64,000 nucleotides of DNA from Xanthostigma xanthostigma (taxonomy: Eukaryota; Arthropoda; Insecta; Raphidioptera; Raphidiidae): contig OY754467.1 of NCBI GenBank assembly GCA_963575645.1, forward strand, positions 496,001 to 560,000, given 5' to 3'. The translations under genes were made by a program, and so were the position numbers. The notes under the pieces are model-generated. The model was not told the DNA's origin. It saw nothing but the letters and a program-made list of their open reading frames with translations, and did no database searches. The number at the start of each line of letters is the position of its first letter. The stretch's first letter is position 1. Positions 35,816 through 46,345 of the stretch are shown piece after piece.

Positions 35816-36810
35816 GGTAGTGTTAGCGACTACATAAGACACAACAATTATTAATAAATTATCATTCAATTTGTAATATATTTTATTTAATTCTTTCACA
35901 CTTCTTCACATCTTTTATTACAAGCGTCATCCGCTTTGTCTATTCATCGTCTGATGGCTACTGACAACCGCGTGTGTCCATGTACTTTCCGTGTTGGCTG
36001 GTTCCACGCGTCCCCTCGTGTCATTGGTCAGCTGCCTGTCACGTGGGAAGGCACAGCTACACACACAGAAATACCACAGCTTGTGTACACTGTACAGTAG
36101 GTGCACTACGCCTTTCTTACAGTAGATACAATATTAGCTCGTTTAATAATATAGGGGATAAAAACAAAACGGTGTCAGTTGTTCATATTTATTTATAAAA
36201 ATTTAAACGGCACAAAACGATAAATAATTCTTTTCTTTTTGTAAGTACAAATAAAATTATATTTATACATAGAGTACTTCTTACTGAACAACATATTAAA
36301 TACAACAATTGAGAATTTTGCAATTTTCATAAAATTACAAGTAGATGAAAAAATCAACACGAAAATATTTACTGAATACAAAATACATTTTCAAAATTTT
36401 TTACTACATATTTCACACTATTTTTTAGCCTTGAACATGGCACGCGGGACAGCAGTCTTATTTACATCTTTGCGATACACGATCGTCGCGAATGACTCGT
36501 CGATCGAATTTCAGACATCGCCGTAGTTAAATCTTATCACATTAAAAAAAAAAACGGTTTATTTAAATTTTTAATATGCGTCGTTGAATGAATTTCGCCG
36601 GATTCGTCATTTGGGCGGCAAGACTCGAGTCAGACCGCAACTTAAAAAATAGACTACTGGATCGGCCACGTGCCCACTGAAGATGATCTTATTGGCAAAA
36701 TTATAAAACAAAATCTGAACTATTTACATTAAAATTACAACGGATGTATCTCCTAAACTATAGAACGTGTTGTAGGTACGAATTTTATAAATCCTTTAAA
36801 TTATTACATA
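35816..36810. other. Unassigned AT-rich stretch
   Basis: 35930-36120 is somewhat GC-rich; 36440-36520 has CpGs. No coding exon or repeat end recognised. Confidence 0.25.
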
Positions 36811-37683
36811 GTACAGTCAATCTGGCAAAAACCTCAACAAAACCACCCAAAAAGGTGAAACTTGGTGAGTCGTTAGAGAATGATGAAAAAAAGGTTACCT
36901 GGCAATGGCCACCTGGTACCTGTTCAAATAGTCAAAAAAAAACTCAAAAATATTTTGAAATGCATTTTTATCGAAAACTATCCATTTTACAGAAAAATTT
37001 ATTGAACAAAAAATGTAGAGGGCATCGTTATCTACAATTAATGTCATTGGTGCTATGTTGTACAACAAAAAATGTGCGCAGTAGGTGGCGCTAAAGTGCC
37101 AAAAAAAAGTGTTTTTCCACTTTTTTGCCCTGAAATTTTCATTTTTCAGTTACGATTCAAATGGAAAAATTGTTCCATTTTATTTTATAAACAACTTTTA
37201 TTTCAACATTTTTTTCATACAACTTACCGTTTCAGAGCTGCAGCTTGTTGAAGTGAAAATAAGTTGTATGAAAAAAATGTTGAAATAAAAGTTGTTTATA
37301 AAATAAAAAGGAACAATTTTTCCATTTGATTCGTAACTGAAAAATGAAAATTTCAGGGCAAAAAAGTGGAAAAACACTTTTTTTGGCACTTTAGCGCCAC
37401 CTACTGCGCACATTTTTTGTTGTACAACATAGCACCAATGACATTAATTGTAGATAACGATGCCCTCTACATTTTTTGTTCAATAAATTTTTCTGTAAAA
37501 TGCATAGTTTTCGAGAAAAATGCATTTCAAAATATTTTTGAGTTTTTTTTGACTATTTGAACAGGTACCAGGTGGCCATTGCCAGGTAACCTTTTTTTCA
37601 TCATTCTCTAACGACTCACCAAGTTTCACCTTTTTGTGTGGTTTTGATACGAAATGATTTTTTTTTCACCAGATTGATTGTAC
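36811..37683. mobile_element. Giant palindrome, ~415-bp arms, 33-nt spacer
   Basis: Left arm 36811-37226, right arm 37260-37683, nearly identical inverted copies. Outer ends CAGTCAATCTGG / CCAGATTGATTG sit next to TA on each side, suggesting a Tc1/mariner-type target. The spacer contains GAGCTGCAGCTTG. Open frames within the arms are mirror products of repeat DNA, not genes. Confidence 0.9.
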
Positions 37684-38168
37684 TATACAGTAGAGAAACA
37701 AAATAACGGCTTTCATATAATTACTAACGTTTCTGAAATAATTGTAAACAAAACACTACACTCACAGAAAAATACAATTGAAATTATCGACAATAAACAA
37801 AAGCATATCGAGATATTTGCTACTAAATACTGTCAGATCTGCAAACACTTTTTACAGATTAAAAATAAAACACAGTAATAATTATTATTATACAACTAGT
37901 GTCCGACAATACTAACGATTCGAAAGAAGGAAAAAACTAATCCGATTTCAATTTTTTTTTCGTTTTTACGGTTATAAAATCGAACATCAAACGTAATGTA
38001 ACTCCGACAATTTCATAAACACTAATCGCAAGAAGGCGATTAAAAAATAAAACTAGAAAACAATTCGATTTCCGTTTGTTTCGACTCGAAGTCGGTAATT
38101 TAATTAGGGGTGTGAAAACAATAAACGACAGCGTAATATAAAACAGTTAAATGCCCGCGCTTTTAGAA
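37684..38168. other. Downstream flank of the PALB2-like gene
   Basis: AT-rich; includes the candidate minus-strand poly(A) signal ATTAAA at ~38097-38102. Nothing else recognised. Confidence 0.3.
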
Positions 38169-38379
38169 TTAATCTTCGAGTAGGTAAGCCGTGATGTGCT
38201 TCAAAGAAATGTTGTAGTTCTGATCGGCGCTCGCAACGTGCGTCCTCGAATGAAACAGCGACACGTAAGGTCCCGACGGACACTGCAATAACAGCGCCCC
38301 CGATTGCAGCGCCCAGCACAACACTCCGTTCGTGTAGCACGCCGTCAATACGCCTGCTTCGACGCTTACGCCACGCAAC
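38169..38379 (-). CDS. PALB2: PALB2-like exon 5 (last blade, stop)
   Basis: The acceptor is ATTGTTGCAG. The exon encodes SVEAGVLTACYTNGVLCWAL followed by QSGALLLQCPSG and ends LLED-TAA. The human counterpart is [20 protein letters not shown]. A candidate minus-strand poly(A) signal, ATTAAA, lies about 70 nt past the stop (near 38102-38097). Confidence 0.72.
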
Positions 38380-41300
38380 CTGCAACAATAAAGCGTTGAA
38401 AGAAGTCGTTTCCGACAATAAGAGAAAAATATGTTCATTCAACTCATGCGCGTTATTCATGTTTTATCATGCCTAAAAACCGAACCCTAAATAGCCATTT
38501 ACCGACTGGTGACAATTACTTGTCATAACTCAATGAAGATTCCTACTAGCTCGGCCATTGTGGAGTAATGAAAATAAACGTAACTATTTTCTGAGTCGTA
38601 ACGAAATAGTAGGTAACAACAACTCCCTGTTGTTACCCATTGAGGCTAAAATTGAGAGGCCGAATGTTTTCGACATGGAGTTTATTCATAACCGGCTAAC
38701 CTCAAACCAAAACATTGAATCGTGCTGTTTGGTGCTGTTAGTATTGACAGTTTTTTTTATAAAGAAATAAATAGATATTTACAACATCTCATTATAATTA
38801 AAACATGAATAACGCGCAATTGTTGAATAAAATTATGGGCGCAACTTGTAGGCTAAGTCATGACCTGTCAGCGCGATGAATGACTTAGACTACTAGTTAC
38901 GCCAATAACTAATATATTATATACATACTCGTTAAATTCTTCGGGAACTTTGTAGGTTTGTAAAGGTTTACACGCATTGTATAAACCGTTGATGGCAATC
39001 AGTCTAAGCGAACCATTCTCGGTCAACTGCAGGATGAATAAAAACCCCTGGAAAAAGACACGTCAAAATCACCGGTAAAATCTACAGCTTTCTGTTATCT
39101 AGATTTTAGACAACACAAAATTGACACAGTATGTAAACACGTAAGATGCACATAGGGAAATTAACACTGGGAAAAAATGACTGGATCAGAGTGAGCCTTG
39201 AAATCTTGTTTTTCAATCTGACAGATAATATTCTTTTGCAAAATGAATGTGTATACTACCGAAGAAAATATTCAAATGATTACAACATAATCGGACTTTT
39301 TTTATTAATGGGACATTAAATTCCCAAAAATACTTAAATATGGTGCAACATCAAATATCTCCACCTATTCGTGTTGAACCTAAAGACATTGGGTCACTGA
39401 TTTACCAACGCGCATACGTCATACCAGTCAGACAATTTTTGAATGAAATGTTTCCAAACAGATGGAGTTGTTTTTTTGTTTTATTTTTGTACAAAAAAAT
39501 TAAAATAATGATTTATAAGAACTTTTTATTATTAAAAAAGCCAAGTAAAATAAAAATAAATCAAAATAAAATAGAAATCCTCAAGATTACCACGATAAAT
39601 CAATAGAAATAACAATTAATGCAGTCATGGCTAACTCTGATCCAAGTATTTTTTCCCAATGCTAATTTCCCTATGTGCACCTTACGCGTTTACATACTGT
39701 ATACTTACTCTATCGCAAAGAGCCCAAACGCAGTTCATTTCTAAAGAGCCGGCAAGCGACATCTGCGGCGCATTTGGATTCCCGATGTCGACAGTGGTCA
39801 CGAGTCGTCCGTACGACAAATTCCACACCGATACGTGTTGATCTCCCAGACCGATGATCATTTCCGTACACTCTGTCGAACAAAAGAGAATCGCGCAATT
39901 AAAAGACGGGTTGCACTCCGGGAGTGCCGGCAAAAGTGAAAACTTGAATATTAACGTCTTACGAATTTTCGATCAAAATGGTTTGTATCATAGATTGCAT
40001 TTTTATTGTACGATATTTCAACGCTAGATGTCTAACGTTGTGTAAATAAAAGTTTTCGTCTTACGCATATCTGACGATCTGACGCGAGTTTAACATTTTT
40101 TAAAAAGTGTACAACGCCGCTAAAGAAGTTTTCACTTCAAAAGTCATCTATTCATTGTTCTGTGCAATCGTGACACGACCTCGGTGTTTTTGTTTATTTT
40201 ACCTGAAACATTTCTCAAAGACGTAACGTAATGCGTGACAGACTCGATTTCCGATACGGACGATACGGTTTGGAAATCCGTAGCCAAAGTGTATTTACGG
40301 AGCAACGTACAAGGCGGCGTTGAAAACTGGTTTCGCCAACTGATCAGAACCGACCGAGAGTTTTGCAACACCATATACTGAACGTCGTGTTCAGATCTGC
40401 AAAAAAATTGGTTATCTGTAAAGTCGGTTTACGGACGATAGTTTTACGTGATAACGTATTCCGCTCGAATATCATATTTATTAACAATACATTACTGCGC
40501 TCTCGCTTGCACGCACAGGGTCAGGCGGAACGTTACACTTTTTCGTGCATGCAGCCGGTGTTTCATCTTTTTATATTGACGTGATTCATCAATTTATAAG
40601 ACGTTATCATGTCAAAAATTAACCGTAATTTGCGAGCGCAACAATAAAATACGTTCTGAATTGTATTTTATAAATTGAAGGAAACTCACCCTTTGATATT
40701 TTCCAGCTGGATAACTTTTTTATTGAGTCCGCTTTTACTGCAGAAAAAATAGACGGTCGCAAACACGTCCGAAATGGGGCATTCCCTTTTTTCAGACTTG
40801 TGTTCCTTGGTCCAGAGTTCAACGTACGCGGTGGCGTTGTCCAAGTTCATGACCATTTGCGATTTGGCCTTTTTGTTCATGCAGCCCTTTTCCAACTTCA
40901 ATCGCTGTATATTGCCCAGTCCTATCCACATGTTCTGCGCGCCTAGCATCGTGCCCAACGGCGACTGCTTCCAGAAACTTATCAAATACTCCTGTACTAC
41001 GACTAAAATATTGTCGACGAAATGAATATCGAGAACTGGACCGTCACTTTCCGATATATCGATTTCGTGCTCTCCGGATTTTTTTTGTGTCGGCGCGACG
41101 TTCTTCTGCCGTCTCAGCTGTAACCGTTCGAGAATCGGTTGCCGCACGATCGGCATCGAATTCTTTTCGCTGAACAGCATCGACTCGGATTCTAAACATT
41201 TCCATTCGGAAAAATCGGTCCGAGATCCGAATAGACACGGCGAACTCACTTTCGGTTTAGAACACGACTTCTTCAAAAGAACTTTCTGAAACGTTTTTTT

Positions 41301-44300
41301 AGTGCCGTTATTAGTCACCAGAGGTATAAATGGTGGCGGAGAAGCTTCCGGTACTATCGTGTCCGTATTAAACAGCGACGAGGACGGGGCGGCGTTCGCG
41401 TCCGATATTACAATCAGCTGCGAATCGTCGTCGGTCTTTTCTAAAAAAGCGCTGTTTGTCTTTATGACGACCGTATCGGCAGAATATTCGCAAGGCTGGT
41501 TCAAATAATCAGAACACTTTGGCTCTAAATAACAAGGCAAAGACAGTCTTCTTTTTAAAATGCGCTTGCAATTCGACTCGATCACGCTTGAATACGATCC
41601 GCAATCGCTACTCGACGAGTAAGAACTGCACTCGCTATGACAATCGGTAGTTTTAAAATCGGGCGTTTTATCTGCACGCTCTTTGGAACTCGCAACGGCA
41701 TCGATAATAATCTGTGACTTGTCGGGATCTTCTTTTACAAAATCGCTTTTCGGCGCGGTACTCGTAACTCGACTGTTCTTTTTTGATTTTACTTCTTTGC
41801 CGTCCCATTCGATATCTCGATCGTTCACGGAAGCAGACCGTGTCCGATTGGATTTAGTCGCGTTCGGTTTCGAATCCCCTTTCCTTTTGACGCGTTGCAA
41901 AAGGGCTTCTAAATTAAGTTTCGGCAGTTTGATGCGGCTGCTACGGGTCAGCGTTTTATCTATAGCGACGATGTGTCTGGTGGTCGGCCCCAAAAACCGT
42001 TTTTCTGGAAACTTGTTTCGCGTTTCTTTCGTTTTTAATTTTCGAGGTGGTTTAAATTTATCCGTATCCATTTTTTCGATTTCGCTCGACGCTTTACTTT
42101 CCGATAATTTGTTTTCCGAACCATTCAATTTCGCAATCGCGTGTTGCGGTTCGTCTTCCGAACCGCCGTTTGTTGTTTGCGAAACGTTATTTCGACTATC
42201 TTTTATGTTTAATTTAACCGGAATTTTTAAAAAACTACGATTGCTTTTATAGATTTCGGATTTCCCGGTACTAGTTGACGCTTGCGGTTCATCCAAACCT
42301 AGCGTACACAATTCGGGTAATTTATTTATCGTTTCGGAAGACTCCCGAGTCGAAGTGACTGTTTCTGTTCCGTTATCCATAAAATCTTCATTAATTTCCA
42401 TTTCAGGCAAATTTGCATTTTCATTTTTTTTCGATTCAAAAACGACGCCGTTTTTGTTTTTTGCCGTTTCCGACTCGCGTTTTGTAGAATCGATGTCTTT
42501 ATACAACGCGATAAGATACTCTTCGGAAATCATTACTCTTTCGGCTAAATATACGGACAATTTTTGATCATATTGCGAAAATCCTCTGAAATCTCCCGGC
42601 ATCTGTACGAAGTCGTCTAAGTTAACTCGCGACTTCCGTAATGACGGCCAATTTACTGCATTTGCCGGTATAGAAATTTCTAGCTCGTCCAAAACTTCAT
42701 CTAAGATTTTCTTTCTGATCAAGGCGAAAAAAATATCGGTAAATTGAAATCCTTTACACTCCACTTTCAGAACACTGTCTCTATCAAATTCTTTTAGACT
42801 CGACCTCTGCTGAAGAGCCGTTTTTTCCTTATTAAATAAGTTTATTTTCTCAGCTATGTCCGTGTTTCTCGTTTGCACGATATACGACGAACTCGCAGCC
42901 GCACAGTTATTGTCCGAAGAACTGTTTCTTTTTTCGGTTTTGTTTAACGGTTGACTTATTTTTAGTTTATCTTTCGTTTTACTGTTACGTTTGACATTAC
43001 TATTCGTAAATCCTTTCGTTCTTAAACCGGGGCGATTTGTCACGCAGCTTTTTCTCGTTTTCAAACCGGAGTAGTGACTCATGAGCGTTTCGCTATTTAA
43101 AAAAGTATCGTTGCAAATCAAATTCTTCGGAACCATCAGATCTAGTCTCAAGTTCCTATTTCTTAGAAATTTTTTTCTTATCGTGTTTGCTTTCTTCTGT
43201 CGCAAAACCTTTAACTTATTTAATATATTCGACTGTACTTGAACTTTTTTATTATGATTTTTATCTTGATTTTTGTAAAGAAATTTTCTTTTCCTTTCGG
43301 ATTTTGAAGTTTTATTATCTTCTATTAAAACGTTAGTTTTTTGCGTTTCGTTGCAAACTTCGGATTTTGCATCAGAGCCGTTTTTCTTAACGGGCTTACC
43401 TTTATTCAAATACGACTTTTTTTCGACCGACGTCGATCTAGCCTTTTGTGAATCGATAGAATCGTTTCTTTGTTTCAATAGTTCAATATAACGAACGCGA
43501 GCCGACCTTCGATTCTGAATTACTTGCGCAGAATCTTTTTGCGACAAAGGTTTCGTATTTATTTTTAAATACGAATAGAACTCATTTTTTCTGGACGTCT
43601 CGGGGCTGGACGGTATGGCAATACGGTCCGGACTTCTCTTTTCCGCCGCTTTCGCTTCACTGCTTGCCATTGTTCCGTTGGTGAATTCAATTATTTTGTT
43701 TATCTCAAACTTCTCAGTGTTTTCTCCGTTTTTCAACTGTTCTAATAAATTAACCTCGTTACATTTCGCACTTATTTTTGACGAAACAGAAGAATTACTA
43801 TCTATAAATTCCACTATCTCGCAAGTGTACGGCTTATCGGGTTTATTCTGATCACAATTATATTCGTTTGTTTCTTTTGCAATCGGTGACTCACGTTTTG
43901 TACTTAGTTTATCCCTTAAGTGTTTATTTTCAAAACTAAAAAAATCAAGAGGCGAATCATCACAGTTAGTGACATTGTTCTCTTGCGTGGCAGTATCAAC
44001 TTCTTTTGTTTCTGAATCATCGCAGTCGATAACACCGTTTACTTTAGCGGAAGTTTCCGTTCCGTTTGTTTTTTGATCGTCGGATTTTTTTGTACTGTGT
44101 GTTTTGCAAGTTTGGTTGTTTTCCACTTCGGCAACTCCGCTCGCATTGTCCGGTTCGAGTTCAACTGCAGCTTCGGTCGGTAAAGTGATTTTTACACCGT
44201 CGAATAATTCGTACACTTGACCGTTCATTTCATCATCGATCGAGTCGCGCAACGGACTGTTATTACAAGCGTTTTCGTTCGCGACAGGCACTTCTTTCCC

Positions 44301-45374
44301 GTCACTTTTATTTATTATTTCCGTAATAAATACACATTCATCGCTATCATCGTTCGACTTATTATTACAATAGACCGAATTTGAAATTGTGGCATTTTGT
44401 ACATTATATGAATTATTTCTAATATTTTTAATCATCGTTTGGAAATTTTCGCAAAGTTTCAACTCGTATTCTCTTTTCCTTTCGTCTATTAAAATCTGTA
44501 GCCTCTCGCAATCATCTTCGTTAAAACTGGTGTAATCATCATTTAACGCGTTCTTGAAATCCACTTTCCACAGTGAAATTTTACTGCGTGGCTCGACGCA
44601 GTCAACTTCCCGTTTCTGACCCGACAGAATCATTCCTTCATCCATGCCGTCGGAAACGGCAATGGACGCCGAGTTGTCGGCCTGTTCGATTTTTTTATGC
44701 GGAATGGCTCCGGTTCTCGATTTCAAATTGACTGCAAACGGATTGATATAAAAAGTTTTCAGACGACCGACGGAACTCGTTTTAGAATTGATCTGTTGCT
44801 GTTTCGAATTGCAAGTGGAGTTCACCGGATCGTAATTATTTTGAAAGTGACTAGAACTAGCGGCGCATTCCAAACTCGAAATACCGGACGTGAATATTTT
44901 AGGTTCGGGTGAAAATTTTTCCCTTAAATTAACTTTCCGTCTGTTGTGTAAATCCGTTGTCGAATCGCAATATTTCGTTTCCACTGTGCCGGCGGCCACG
45001 GTCGCCTTTTTACGCCGCTTTTGTTTTTTATTTCTTAAACTCGAACTTTCTGAATCCGACAAACTCATATCCGATTCCATACGTTTCGCCGTCGAAGGAA
45101 ATATTTTCGACGGATCGGAACAATGCTTTTTGCGTACGTACGAGCTGTGATGGAGTGCCCTTTTTCTCGACGGTAATCTGTCCGAACTTATTTGAAAATT
45201 ACGGCGTGAAAAAATTCTAATTTCTTTATTAACACTAGGAGTACTGTCTTCCAATAAATCATTTTTTTTATACGTTCTTCGTTCGATGATATTTGATGTT
45301 TTTGGTACACAGTAATATTCTCCGCTACTGGTCTCGCATTCTGATATATGTCTCATCTGCCGAGAACTCTGCAT
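38169..45374 (-). CDS. PALB2: PALB2-like protein (partner and localizer of BRCA2), 5 exons, ~1790 aa
   Basis: In vertebrates PALB2 bridges BRCA1 and BRCA2 in the nucleus and supports RAD51-mediated homologous recombination. Here five exons (45374-40690, 40396-40203, 39872-39709, 39047-38929, 38379-38169) join with consistent phases (2,1,0,2) into 1790 residues. Residues ~1435-1790 match the human PALB2 propeller as I recall it: a VVVQ..L..FW start, then FCS.....VI.L.NIKG, IIGL....VSVWNLSYGRLV, GFLFILQ....LRLIAIN, and a last blade reading TNGVLCWALQSGALLL. A charged helix at ~285-310 (CERLQILIDERKREYELKL) resembles PALB2's N-terminal coiled coil. The long middle is Ser/Lys/Asn-rich and looks disordered. 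The ATG follows an in-frame TAA three codons upstream, and ACC precedes it. The protein is longer than human PALB2 (1186 aa). Orthology is inferred from remembered alignment, not a search; another propeller protein is the main alternative. Confidence 0.68.
38438..38910 (+). mobile_element. Element D, copy 2, in PALB2-like intron 4
   Basis: Runs from CAACTCATGCGCGTTATTCA to GTTACGCCAATAACT. It lies within the 549-nt intron 38928-38380, beginning 18 nt inside the donor; without it the intron is about 76 nt. Confidence 0.8.
38929..39047 (-). CDS. PALB2: PALB2-like exon 4 (propeller)
   Basis: A 119-nt exon, acceptor CTTTTTCCAG, donor GTATGT (38928-38923). It encodes GFLFILQLTENGSLRLIAIN, which lines up with human GLLFIVL.. 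and ..FQLIVINPKT, then a Leu/Lys stretch ending PEEFN. Phase 0 in, phase 2 out. Confidence 0.72.
39127..39699 (+). mobile_element. MITE J, copy 2, in PALB2-like intron 3
   Basis: CAGTATGTAAACACGTAAGA...CGTTTACATACTG with ~50-bp TIRs, ~97% like 5426-6000 by eye. The right end sits 9 nt from the exon 3 boundary (donor GTAAGT at 39708-39703). Right flank TA; left flank has CA instead. Confidence 0.85.
39709..39872 (-). CDS. PALB2: PALB2-like exon 3 (propeller blade with VSVWNL)
   Basis: A 164-nt exon, acceptor TTGTTCGACAG, donor GTAAGT (39708-39703). It encodes ECTEMIIGLGDQHVSVWNL, then SYGRLVTTVDI, matching the human GTTIMNNIVIWNLKTGQLL blade by position and pattern. The exon ends in phase 0. 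Confidence 0.72.
39905..40140 (-). mobile_element. Element C, copy 3, in PALB2-like intron 2
   Basis: GGTTGCACTCCGGGAGTGCC at the left and GAAGTTTTCACTTC at the right. Intron 2 (40202-39873) would be ~95 nt without it. Confidence 0.8.
40203..40396 (-). CDS. PALB2: PALB2-like exon 2 (propeller)
   Basis: A 194-nt exon preceded by TTTTTTTGCAG and followed by GTAAAA. Joined to exon 1 it completes a Gly codon and continues SEHDVQYMVLQ; the next in-frame portion ends VTSLRNVS before the split codon. It corresponds to the linker and strand region after the NIK(A/G) block of PALB2. Confidence 0.7.
40402..40619 (+). mobile_element. Element E, copy in PALB2-like intron 1
   Basis: AAAAAATTGGTTATCTGTAA through GACGTTATCATGTCAAAAATT. 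The intron (40689-40397) would be ~75 nt without it. Its A-run end, read on the minus strand, is the T-tract directly before the exon 2 GCAG. Confidence 0.75.
40690..45374 (-). CDS. PALB2: PALB2-like exon 1: long disordered region, coiled coil and start of propeller
   Basis: One 4685-nt coding exon gives residues 1-1561 plus two nucleotides of the next codon. The donor is GTGAGT (40689-40684), and the reading frame would stop immediately after it (TGA), so splicing is required. Basic clusters such as KKQKRRKK near residues 115-125 could serve as nuclear localisation signals. The propeller begins after about residue 1435. Just upstream of the ATG lies TTTTACGCTTTACAG (ending at about 45390), which reads as a good 3' splice site, so a 5'-UTR intron is likely and the promoter probably lies further right. 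Confidence 0.8.
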
Positions 45375-45390
45375 GGTATCTTACGAACTG

Positions 45391-46145
45391 TAAAGCGTAA
45401 AATAAATTATAAAAAATAAGAAGCACACGCCAATGCCAAACAAATTTTTTTCAAGTCCGGTAATATGAAACTTCCGCGCATTAAAATCTAAATTACGACA
45501 TCAAATTACTATAGGTAGCCCGCCACTGAAATTTGATATTATATTATCGAGTGTCATAAGACTGACATTAGAATTACATTGAAAATTACCCTTCATACAA
45601 CCAGAGCTCTGGGTAACTTTTAATTCAATATATGAAATATACTATTTAAATATGCCAGTACATTTTTTTTTTACAATACGTATTGTGTATTTAATTAGAT
45701 AAACACGATCAGAGCAAAAATGTACTTAAAAAACGCATTACAGTACGCTTTAAGTTGGAAGTACTTACCAGATCTCTACGTACTTAATAATATGTCAAAT
45801 AATCTTTCATTTTAGATATGTACCGTGTATTTTCCTATTATTTTAATTAAACCATATAGAAATGAAACAAGCACAGATATTCAACAACACACCATTAAAG
45901 CAAAACGAAAGACGATTATGCACAAAATTGTTGGCAAGTTGTTTTCACACATTTCTCTGTTGGCAATACTTAAATTTTCATTCTTTTAAGGAGTATGATC
46001 TGTCAATTTATTTTTGTGTTCAATCGAATTTGATTATCTTCGTGCAGTAATATACTAAATTTAGAGTTTTTATTATGAAAAAAATCACATAAGAAGCATT
46101 GTAATTAATATAAATATAGTTTTCAAAGAAAAATATATTCTTGAT
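45391..46145. promoter_or_regulatory. Upstream region of the PALB2-like gene
   Basis: AT-rich with no obvious CpG island. A likely 3' splice site sits at its left edge, so the true promoter may lie here or further right. Nothing else recognised. Confidence 0.3.
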
Positions 46146-46345
46146 TTGCAAACTGTTTCAAGACCACTGTTAAAGTGTTCGGGTATCGACGGATATTGCC
46201 GATGTGTCCAAAAATGGAGTCTTGTTGTTCTTCAATCTTCATTCACATTTCGTGTGGACTCGAGTGATAAAAGTGTAACTTTACAAAGTGTGATTTTAGT
46301 GAGATTGTATGTACGTATTTTATCCAAAAGACTTTCCAACTAAAG
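46146..46345 (+). other. Possible noncoding first exon of a plus-strand gene
   Basis: A region of more balanced composition ends ACTAAAG/GTATGTTTTTTTG, a good donor. It would start a gene running right, divergent from the PALB2-like gene. No downstream coding exon was found, so this is tentative. Confidence 0.2.

Noticed and set aside
36744-37560. Several open frames of 64-116 codons on both strands
   Set aside because: They are mirror-image translations of the two arms of the giant palindrome and have no coding signature.
37990-38170. Additional downstream exon of the PALB2-like gene
   Set aside because: The last blade ends with an in-frame TAA at the expected propeller end, and the ATTAAA signal follows.
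41683-42252. 189-codon plus-strand frame opposite the PALB2-like exon 1
   Set aside because: It is an antisense shadow of the coding exon; the minus-strand frame is far longer and has protein homology.
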